NCBI GenBank assembly: GCA_014607495.2 | Contig: CP053159.1 | Span: 1,185,501 to 1,249,500, forward strand | Reading direction: 5' to 3' | Length of the DNA stretch: 64,000 nucleotides | Origin: Carposina sasakii | Taxonomy: Eukaryota; Arthropoda; Insecta; Lepidoptera; Carposinidae | Shown here: positions 55,364-64,000 of the stretch, piece after piece | How the letters are laid out: every line of letters starts with the position of its first letter | Position numbering within the stretch: the stretch's first letter is position 1 | Translations under genes and position numbers: made by a program | The notes under the pieces: model-generated | Told to the model about the DNA's origin: nothing | What the model saw: the letters and a program-made list of their open reading frames with translations, nothing else | The model's database searches: none

Positions 55364-55685
55364 TGTAAACACTCCTATCTCACAGGACAATGTAGGAACG
55401 ACAGTTTACTGTATGATAATTGAATAAAACACTGATTCGGCACTTACCGGTTCAATTGTAATTTATTACTTATTAATTATAACTTGAATTGTACAAATCC
55501 CACGCTACCGCTTCCTAGATCCGTGTCCAACAACAACATAGACTTGTTTTTTACATAGAGTACAATACTTTTTTACAAATGTTTTCACTTTTGGCCTGGA
55601 CTCATCCAAAATGCCCAAAATGTTGGCAATATATTTTATGTAGTTATCGAAATCTCCAATCATAAAATGAAGTTGCTAATAATCG
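55364..55685 (-). repeat. 3' LTR (minus-strand sense) of the second gypsy element
   Basis: From tgtaaacactcctatctcac to gaagttgctaataatcg on the plus strand. On the coding strand it therefore ends in TTTACA. Confidence 0.9.
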
Positions 55686-56029
55686 GCCATCCTGGAGATG
55701 GAATGACCTCATTCCTAAATAGCTTCGGCCATTCTTAACCTAGTATATCGTATGTCCCCATACGCTGAAATATCATTTTCACTAAGTATACTTATACAAT
55801 ATAGTGTAACAGAAAATAACATAAGTAACAATTTTATCGTAACTTAGAAATTAGAAATTCTGTCCTAATCATAAGATTATCTGCAATAATTTTCCTTCAT
55901 TAGTGCACTTCTTCTATCTTTTCATAAATTTGGTCATGCAACATCCGTTCACCGTCCTTGGATTTCGGTCTGCCTTAAGATGTACTACGGCTCGTTTTCC
56001 GTTCACCACCCTCGGGTGTCAAATGTATT

Positions 56030-56670
56030 ATTAAATGTTCATTCATACCGCTCACCACACTCGGGTCTCGGTCTGCTCTATTGTTACAAAGTTGTTCTAC
56101 ATCTTGGATTCCGTTCACCACCCTTGTGTGTCGGACGTATCCAAACTTTTAACTTATGTTCATACCGCTCACCACACTCGGGTCTCGGTCTGCTCTATTG
56201 TTACAAAGTTGTTCTACATCTTGGATTCCGTTCACCACCCTTGTGTGTCGGACGTATCCAAACTTTTAACTTATGTTCATACCGCTCACCACCCTCGGGT
56301 CTCGGTCTGCCTTATTGTTATAAGGTTACATTTTGGATTCCGCTCACCACCCTCGTGTGTCGGACATATCCAAACTTTAATATACGTTAACACCGCTCAC
56401 CACCCTCGGGTCTCGGTCTGCCTTATTGTTATAAGGTTACATCTTGGATTCCGCTCACCACCCTCGTGTGTCGGACATATCCAAACTTAATATACGTTAA
56501 CACCGCTCACCACCCTCGGGTCTCGGTCTGCCTTATTGTTATAAGGTTGTACTACATCTTGGATTCCGCTCACCACCCTCGTGTGTCGGACGTATCCAAA
56601 CTTTTAACTGATGTTAATACCGCTCACCACCCTCGGATCTCGGTCTCACTTGCTTTATTGTTGTGAAGTT
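56030..56670. repeat. 110-117-bp tandem array, six units
   Basis: 'tcgggtctcggtctg' recurs at 56061, 56178, 56295, 56406, 56516 and (as tcggatctcggtct) 56630. Each unit also has 'ccaccctcgtgtgtcggac' or a variant. Units shorten from 117 to 110 bp along the array. It lies in the 3' untranslated part of the gypsy element. The open frames across it are a by-product of the repeat length and show no protein family. Confidence 0.88.
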
Positions 56671-56679
56671 GCAACTTAA

Positions 56680-57150
56680 CTTATTCTTACTCAGGTGCCT
56701 CGGTTTCCTTCCGTCTCCCTGCACCATCTATGGACTATGTTTACCGATACTACCACCTCGGTCTGTCGGTCTTGCTTACCTAGATGAGCTTGAGGATCGG
56801 ATAGGGTAGGAACTATTTAAACTATTTTGTTTTATAACACTAGACTTTACTTTCATAATCAAGTACTATATAAATTATCATTATTTCAATGAACATATAC
56901 AAATATAGCAGTAGTCTCATAAACATATGGGCGGACAATCAATTTATCCATCCTTTTATAAACAATCCTATAAATGAACTCAATATATACATTTTTATTA
57001 TTATTAATATAATCATAAAATGAACTTAAATGGTACTTATTAAACTTATTATTCATCAACAAAATCAAATCAACTTTTAAATTATTTTTATTGTTATCCA
57101 TGTGAATTATATTATTTATTTATTTATTTATATATTTTATATTATTTCTT
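56680..57150. other. AT-rich spacer of the gypsy element
   Basis: Between the tandem array and the integrase stop. Extremely AT-rich after 56830 with (ttta)n. No env or other accessory gene seen. Confidence 0.55.
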
Positions 57151-57154
57151 TTCG

Positions 57155-57775
57155 TCAATTATCCGAATCACCACTGTTTGTGGGGGTGATATCAAATGTG
57201 ATCCACGGCTTTAAATGGTCCGCTGGGAAAATGTTTTTGTATTTCCTGGTTGAGTGTCCCTCAATAGACGATACCTCATATCGATCATGGTCTAAAACTG
57301 CCGAGACTTTCAGGGGTCCTCGGAATTTTGGTTGTAGTTTTTGGCTTTTTCCTTTATCTGTGTTATAGTTTGGTATCATCACGAGTTCGCCTTCTTTAAA
57401 GAACCTGGTTGGTGCTCGACGGCTATCAAATGATCTTTTCATTTTCTTTTGTTGCTCCTTAATTGTGTTATGTGCTTCATGCCTAATTTCCTCAACACTA
57501 TTTTCAGTCTCTGTATTATCAAGAGTATTCCTAATTATTCCTTCCGATGAATTAGTAGTGCGGTGCCCAAACATTACTTCAGCAGGAGCTTTTCCGATGC
57601 TTCGATTAATCGTATTATTAAGACTCCACTGTAATTTGGGGAGATTTAAATCCCAATCAGCATCGTTGTTGTTAAAATTCATTGCTGCTAGAGAACTCAG
57701 AATTGTCCTATTATACCGTTCTATTGGCCATTTGCCCGAGGTGTAGCGACGCGTTAAGAATATGTTTCGAGCCAA
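57155..57775 (-). pseudogene. Gypsy integrase, C-terminal half
   Basis: Starts around the catalytic glutamate (IERYNRTILSSLAAMNF) and includes WSLNNTINRSIGKAPAEVMF and FKEGELVMIPNYNTDKGKSQ. FRGPLKVSAVLDHDRYEV is the end domain. A frameshift at about 57740 separates it from the rest of the integrase. Confidence 0.85.
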
Positions 57776-59165
57776 TCGTATCTACGTACTTTTTAAACTC
57801 CGCTGATGTAAAACTACTCCCTTGATCAGAAATAATTATCTTCGGACTACCAAAGGTGGCGAATATATCTTCAAGAACCTTTATAGATGTTCTTGATTTG
57901 GTATTGTGTACTGCTTTTACAAAAATAAATTTGCTGAACCCATCAATAATACCTAAAATATAGGTATTTCCCTTCTTGCTCCTCACAAAAGGTCCCAGAT
58001 GGTCGATGTGGATTGTGTGGAATACTTCACTTGTCTTTGGGATTGGGTGTAAATAGCCCGTTTCCTTGCCAGGTAGTTTTTTGTGATACGCACAGTTAAG
58101 ACACGCCTTGACATATTTTTTCACGAAGCGTCGCATTTTCGGAAACCAGTAGTCACTGCTTAACTTATCCATGGTTTTATCAAATGCGAAGTGACCCGAT
58201 TCGTCATGGCATATTTGGCAAATACGCCACCTGGCGCCATTAGGTACGACCCATTTTAAGTTTTTTCCCACACGTCTGTAAAGGCGATTGTTTTTCAGTA
58301 CGTAGTTATTTGAATATTCCTTAAGTTGTATATCTTTAGTCTCCAGAATGTCCTTAATATGTTTGATCCTTGGGTCCGTCATTTGAACAGTATGTAGCCA
58401 ATCCTCTGTTCTAATGTTTAAGATCTCCAGACTCATTTCATTACCATCCTCCACAGGATTCCGACTCAGTGCGTCAGCATGCTGCATATTCACTCCAGGT
58501 CGATACTCCACTGTGAAATTAAACTCCTGAAGTTGCCACCATCGAGCGATTCTAGGTACAAGATCTCTCTTGGCTAACGTGCTTCGTAGTGCGCTACAAT
58601 CTGTAAGAACCTTAAATTCTAAGCCGATCAAATACACTCGAAACTTTTTCAGGGCTGCAACAACAGCCATCGTTTCGAGTTCGTACGAGTGTAAAAATTC
58701 TTCCTCACGTGTGGTTTGTCTGCTGTAGTAAGCGACTGGTCGTAAGGGAGATTTTTCGTCAGATTTTTGTAATAATATGGCGCCCATTCCCATTTTGCTG
58801 GCATCACAATGTACTTCGGTGATTGAGTCTGGATTATAGAGGGCGAGAACAGGTCGACTTACTAGTTTTGTTTTTATTTCCTCAAAAGCTTTTTGTTGTT
58901 CTACGCTCCAGACCCAATTGGCATCTGCTTTAGTCAACTTCGTCAATGCCTTAGCAATACTCGCAAAGTTCTGAACGAATCTACGGAAGAAACTTGCTAA
59001 GCCAACAAATTGTCGTACTTGATGTACGTTAGTCGGCGTAGGAAAGTCTGCAACAGCCTGTGTTTTTCTAGTTCCAGGACGAAGACCATTTTCCGAGATT
59101 TCATATCCTAGATAATCGACAGATGACTCTAGGAAATAACATTTCTTTAGATTCAAAGTAGCCAT
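57711..59165 (-). pseudogene. Gypsy RT end, RNase H and integrase N-terminal half
   Basis: RT thumb/connection: LGYEISENGLRPG and FVGLASFFRRFVQNF. RNase H: VHCDASKMGMGAILLQ, SYELETMAVVAALKKFRVYL, VLTDCSALRSTL and QHADALSRNP. Integrase: HDESGHFAFDKTMDKL with CLNCAYHKK (HHCC), HIDHLGPF (first D) and IISDQGSSFTSAEFKKYV (second D). 484 codons without a stop. Confidence 0.9.
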
Positions 59166-60114
59166 TTCTCAGAAGAATCAATATAGACTCTAACTTCTCC
59201 AAGGATTCTTCGCTAGTAGCGGCCGCCGACAACAAGTCATCTAAGTACGGGACAGCGAGCTCAAATCTCTTGGGGCCCAGTGCCTTGTTTATCATTTGCT
59301 GGAATACTGCTGGGGCGTTGACTAGCCCAAACGGCATTCTCGTATACTCATAATGCCCGTCTGGGGTTATGAAGGCGGTTAAATGTTGCGAGTCTTTGGC
59401 AACGGGTATTTGGTGATATCCGGACGCCAGATCAAGGCTAGTGAAAAACCTTTTGCCACTCAGCCTGTCCAGTTGGTCATCAATGACCGGCATGGGGTAT
59501 TTGTCCTTAACGGTCTTTTTGTTGAGGGCCCTATAGTCAACACAAAGCCGGTACTCATTATTTTTCTTTTTCACTAGAACTATGGGGCTAGCGTAAGGCG
59601 AGGTGGATTCCTGAATTATCTTGTTTGCCATCAACTCATCAATTTTCTCTCGCACTATCCTTTTCTCCGCAAAAGGTAAACGATATGGCTTGTATGAAAC
59701 TGGAGAATCATCGGTCAATTTAATATGCATTTCAGAAATGGAGGTACTACCTAATTCATCCGGTGTTAGGGCAAAGCAATCACGATACTTATTCAGTAGT
59801 CCCACAAGTCGGTCCTTATCTTTTGCCTCCACATTCTTCCCAATATTAAGCATATCTAAAGTAATGTCTGATTTAATATCCGGTTTCACGATGGCATTTG
59901 ATTGTAACTCTATTTTGTTTACACTTTCCACTACGATGTCACTGATCGAGAATTGAGATGGTGATATTTTGTAAGCCCTACTGAGGAGGTTTCCCTTTTC
60001 AAAATGAACACCATTTTTTGATAGGCTCATGACAATAATATGACCATGGCCTTCTTTAAGTTGATACAATCCTTGGATAATTAAGTATTCCCACTCTCTC
60101 TCAAACAAACACAT
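59101..60114 (-). pseudogene. Gypsy reverse transcriptase core
   Basis: PYRLPFAEKRIVREKIDELM, SPYASPIVLVKKKNNEYRLC, FFTSLDLASGYHQIPV, YTRMPFGLVNAPAVFQQM and PYLDDLLSAAATSEESLEKL. The catalytic box reads YLDD. A frameshift near 59160 leads into the next segment. Confidence 0.9.
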
Positions 60115-60842
60115 TCAGGTACAAAAATTGGTCCTGAGGCATCTGAATATACGGCTAAAAGCTGCGTTCCATCAACGGTAATATCATTACGATTGAATAT
60201 ATCAATCTTGGCTAGAGTACTGTCATCAGTATACAAAAATAAACTGGCGTTTGTTTTATGTACGACCACAGATGGAAGCTCAGTTAATGTCTGGCCTATT
60301 AGGATATCGGTACTCAGATATCTATCCTCAACAACATACGCTTCTATGTCAGCATTTACAGAATCAATTTTTAAATTTATATTAACCCTGCCCACCGGGT
60401 TAACAGAACCAGCCGCAAAACCCTTTAAAATTGGTAGATACGTAGTATTAATGTCAAGCCCTTTATCATGCAGTGCACTGACCTTTATGAGAGAACATTG
60501 GCTTCCAAAATCTACATACGCACTATGCTCGTGTCCGTTTATTAAAGCAGTTTTGAAATATTTTCCGTTTCCGTCATCATTCGCCGTTGATATTTTGAGA
60601 ACTTTTTGAGTAGCGACTTGGTCTTTGTGGCCGCTAACGCTCGGCGGACGCCGACATTGGTCCTCTTCGTGCCCCAATCTCGCACATTTCCTGCACTTTT
60701 TTATAGGTCTTGGACAATTGTGCACCGTATGTCCAATTTCGGCACAATTAAAACATTTAATGGGTTTGGTATTATTTGTTTTCCTACCCGTCTCGGCTGG
60801 GTATTTGTTCTGATTGGACGGGAATGTAGTTCTTCTTACCAT
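60081..60842 (-). pseudogene. Gypsy gag zinc knuckles and protease
   Basis: Two intact CCHC knuckles are adjacent: CFNCAEIGHTVHNC and CRKCARLGHEEDQC. The protease region reads HSAYVDFGSQCSLIKV. The usual DSG/DTG is DFG, which if unmutated would be an atypical active site. TDILIGQTLTELP follows as the second conserved protease block. Confidence 0.82.
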
Positions 60843-61815
60843 TGAGGAACTTTTTTTGGCAGATGTTTCTCACGTACCTCAGAAGTTCGGTCGGTGTTTG
60901 AAAATTAGAACCCTGCGCATTAAGCCGTACATTATTATCAAATATGCCATGGACGACGCAGTCAACTGCATTTTTGTTGCTTATGCCACACACATTTATC
61001 AAGGTCATCTTGTCATAGAAATATTCTTCAAGAGTTTCATCCCGGCGGCTTTTTCGTTCAAGCATCTCATGCAACTTGTCCCCATAGTTGCGGTCGTCGG
61101 GGAAGGTGTTAATTATTTTATCTTGCCACTCATTCCAAGATAAATCAACGGATGATAGCCCTTCAAACCATCGTCTAGCTAAACCAGATAACTTAGGCAA
61201 GGCATGGTATATTATCTGCCTCTCCTGCCAATGATATATTGCCGCGGTTTCATTTACTTTGCGTAGCCAATCAATTGCAGATTGGGTCTTGGAATTTGGG
61301 TCAAATAACGGTATTACGTTCTGAGCTCCCATAAACGAGTTGTTGTTACATTTGTTATCTATTAAATCAATAAATTTTTTAAAAAATGCGGCGCTACTGT
61401 ATTCTTCAGCGGATTTCCCGGAATCTGGCCGCGGATGTTCTCTCAGTCCTTCGTTACCGTTGTTGCCCGAGGGTCTACCTTGAACACGCCCGCGGCTTCT
61501 ACTTCTGCTCCTACTTGATGATGTATCCGCCGAGAAGTGACGGTGGCGCAGAGATGTACGGGTTTTAGAATGTGTCCGTCGCCGTTCCACTACTGATTTT
61601 ACTCTGGTCGTCCTCTGTCTTTTATGGTATCTTTCGGTAGAGGGCGACCTGGATGTCGCTGAATCTCGAGAACTGTCGCGTGTTTGAGGTGTTACTCCAC
61701 GTTTACGTCGGGATATGTGAGAACTCACTCCCTTACTCTTATTAATCTCCTTCGAAGTCCATCCATGATCTAAGGGGGGAGTGTTATTTCCGTCGCTTGA
61801 ATCCGAACGTCCCAT
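60784..61815 (-). pseudogene. Gypsy gag, N-terminal part
   Basis: Starts MGRSDSSDGNNTPPLDHG. It has a strongly basic Arg/Ser-rich stretch at about residues 30-120 (SSSRSRSRSRGRVQG). A capsid-like segment follows: VIPLFDPNSKTQSAIDWL, LARRWFEGLSSVDLSWNEWQ and RRDETLEEYFYDKM. Ends by frameshift near 60800 into the knuckle frame. Confidence 0.82.
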
Positions 61816-62756
61816 TTTAGAAGGAGTTTATTAATTACTTTTTTTAAATATATAACTATATATATTTATATTTAATAATATTATTATTATTTTAATATAA
61901 GTACCATACATATTAATTATATGTTGATTTATTCGATAAATTATGTATATATAAATTCAAAGATTAGGTACAATTACATCATATATGATCACGTATCAAA
62001 TAATATAATATGTATATGGTCGGGAGGGGTGCAACAAAAGAAAACATAGTTATCAAACAATACAACAAACATAAGCAGAACACACACACAAAAAAATATA
62101 TATATAAGTCGTTAATAGAATGTTAGAATTAGAAAATCTGAAGACATATCTATCCATTTTAATATCAGTGTATAATCTGTAATGACTTTAGTAGTAGTAG
62201 TAGTAGTAATTATTTTTGTTTAATTATGGCAACATTATTTTTTTATAATGTTCATGGATACGAGTCTTCGACGTAGGGTACGTTTTTATAGTCTATGATC
62301 GTTATGTCAATGTCACCTGTCATTCTGTGTGATGTGATCTGTCATTTGCAAAATCCGAGCGAGATGGACGATAAAGCTATAAAGCTGCGTTTGCACATTG
62401 GAATCACATGCATAACATAACCTATGAAATAAAACAAAATGCCGGCCGGCACACAAAACACCCAGGATAAAACAAATGTAGCTCCGCATTTTAATCCTGA
62501 TGATAGCTTTAATAACCCAGCATTTATCTGTAAAACCATTGAACCCCAACCAGCACCATGCCCGCGTTGATGTTAGTTTAGCATTGGCAATATGTTACTA
62601 CGTACTCATACAGTAGGAGTATACATTATCAGCGTAATTCTTACCTTATTCAGCAAGTAGACCCCAATTATAGATATTTTGCCATGCTTACACAATGTTG
62701 ACAATGGAAATTACAAAATACATACCCAAACAGCAGGTTACCGTACCACTTCTGAC
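61816..62756 (-). other. Long leader of the second gypsy element
   Basis: About 940 bp between the 5' LTR and the gag ATG, AT-rich, with (TA)n near 61860 and 62095 and (TAG)n near 62190. No frame of interest. A primer binding site should abut 62756; the sequence there was not matched to a tRNA with confidence. Confidence 0.5.
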
Positions 62757-63077
62757 TGTAAACACTCCTATCTCACAGGACAATGTAGGAACGACAGTTT
62801 ACTGTATGATAATTGAATAAAACACTGATTCGGCACTTACCGGTTCAATTGTAATTTATTACTTATTAATTATAACTTGAATTGTACAAATCCCACGCTA
62901 CCGCTTCCTAGATCCGTGTCCAACAACAACATAGACTTGTTTTTACATAGAGTACAATACTTTTTTACAAATGTTTTCACTTTTGGCCTGGACTCATCCA
63001 AAATGCCCAAAATGTTGGCAATATATTTTATGTAGTTATCGAAATCTCCAATCATAAAATGAAGTTGCTAATAATCG
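62757..63077 (-). repeat. 5' LTR (minus-strand sense) of the second gypsy element
   Basis: Same as 55364-55685 except for one T fewer in the 'cttgtttttacatag' run. Confidence 0.9.
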
Positions 63078-64000
63078 CGCCAACTAAAAGAAAATACTTT
63101 CAAAGTAAATAAGGTTTTTTTTTGCCAGCGGCATTATAACACGCAGCCTTATTGAAATAAGGATTATTCTCTGAAAATACTTTAGTACCTAGGCATCGGC
63201 GCCCGCAAACCGTTGATACTTGAAGGTATTTATTGAATAAGGTATTTATTTAATACTTGAGGTATTTATAAGCAGATTGATTAATTAGATTCTTTATGTA
63301 AAGCAAGCTAGGAAATCATCATGAAATACAAAAAAGTATAAGTATTAAAGCGATTTATAATTATTTATAGCACATTATGTTCTTTATGTCTAAGAAAACT
63401 AGGATAATATTTCTATAAAAACCTTATTAATGAAGTATTTAAAGTATTTCGCTGTCCATTCGCTACAATGTTTCTTATTACAGTCAGGATAAGGATAAAT
63501 TTCCTACGTAGTTAAAAAATACTTTAAAGTATCTGGAAACCTGGTTTTTAGCCCTGGTACGAATTGATGGACGTACCTTGAAGCCCTGGTACGCAAATCG
63601 TCAAGTACGACCCATGTCTAATCGTTCGTTGTCGCAACACTCCCAGCAAACCAATAGCGCCTTGATGAACGTGTAGATGACGGACGAGAAGCGATGTTAC
63701 TTTGTCTTTGCCTAGACACGTCACACAATTTTGTTGACCTTTGTAAACGACAGATTGTAAGCTTAGCGAGAGCGAAGTTCGTAAAGTTATCGAAACATTT
63801 CCACAAATAGCGGTTAGATTACATCACTATATACTATAAGGACGCGCTAAATTAAGGCTTCCTTTTAGACGTATCTAATGTTTCGTTAATTTCGCAAACT
63901 TCACTGTTGTTCGTAAAACTGGTACTTACATTGTCTTAGCCCTCTGAAGGGATATTTATTCAAATCAAATAGGTACTATTATAATGGCGAATACTTATGG
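63078..64000. other. Remainder of the split repeat, then unassigned DNA
   Basis: 63078-63210 completes the duplicated repeat described at 54985-55363. Beyond it, 'aaacctggtttttagccctg' near 63538 mirrors 'aaaccaggttttta' near 54971, so the repeat may be a larger inverted structure enclosing the gypsy element. No gene seen. Confidence 0.45.

Larger units (their letters stand above)
55364..63077 (-). mobile_element. Ty3/gypsy LTR retrotransposon, near full length, frameshifted
   Basis: LTRs of 322 bp (55364-55685) and 321 bp (62757-63077) seem to differ only by one T in a run. On the minus strand the order is a ~940-bp leader, gag, protease, RT, RNase H and integrase. A long 3' region follows, with a tandem array and no env-like frame. 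Each coding segment overlaps the next in a different frame, giving at least four frameshifts. 'ataatcg' stands at the outer edge on both sides, but also at the inner LTR edge, so the exact termini and duplication are unresolved. Confidence 0.9.

Noticed and set aside
55980..56666. Open frames of about 130-150 codons with a repeated YRSPHSGLGL-like protein pattern
   Set aside because: They are produced by the 110-117-bp tandem array inside the gypsy 3' region, are open in more than one frame, and have no family resemblance.
55930..57150. Envelope gene in the 3' part of the second gypsy element
   Set aside because: No frame with signal peptide, cleavage site or transmembrane segment was found between the integrase stop and the 3' LTR.

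Overview
This is a stretch of a eukaryotic, almost certainly lepidopteran (moth or butterfly), chromosome. The three host genes are split into many short GT-AG exons with TE-filled introns. The repeats are types familiar from Lepidoptera: short Helitron-like elements ending in CTAGT with a subterminal hairpin, tRNA-derived SINEs, RTE and jockey/CR1-like LINE 3' ends, BEL/Pao and Ty3/gypsy elements, and frequent TAGGTACCTA-like simple sequence. No prokaryotic feature, CRISPR array or functional rRNA/tRNA gene was seen. The species was not determined.

Layout. 1-7.06 kb: repeat-rich intergenic DNA with a Helitron-like copy, retroelement 3' ends, a foldback sequence and one CpG-rich patch. 7.07-14.57 kb (+): a complete seven-exon STE20-related adaptor (STRAD) pseudokinase gene, 362 aa. 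15.64-31.78 kb (-): a complete 13-exon triokinase/FMN cyclase (dihydroxyacetone kinase, DhaK-DhaL) gene, 579 aa, convergent with STRAD. Its intron 8 holds a BEL/Pao LTR retrotransposon with seemingly identical LTRs and an ATAAC target duplication. 32.0-33.1 kb: a deleted PIF/Harbinger DNA transposon. 36.27-53.66 kb (-): a complete 14-exon neutral ceramidase gene, 736 aa. Its intron 9 holds a mosaic Ty3/gypsy element whose 3' LTR is itself split by a LINE. 55.36-63.08 kb (-): a second Ty3/gypsy element, near full length but frameshifted, inside a duplicated AT-rich repeat.

The host genes belong to unrelated pathways: LKB1 scaffold, triose/FAD metabolism and sphingolipid breakdown. Nothing suggests co-regulation. 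The real structure of the window is TE nesting. At least four insertions can be read directly from target-site duplications (10 bp, 8 bp, 13 bp, 5 bp), and one family of about 375-bp terminal-inverted-repeat elements occurs six times in 23 kb. Exon boundaries were derived by hand from splice consensus, reading-phase continuity and family homology. Phase closes exactly in all three genes. The most unusual object is the gypsy element at 41.0-47.2 kb. It has perfect-looking LTRs around three chained, partly redundant pol fragments that all lack RNase H and the integrase core, and its LTR appears to contain the gag start codon.
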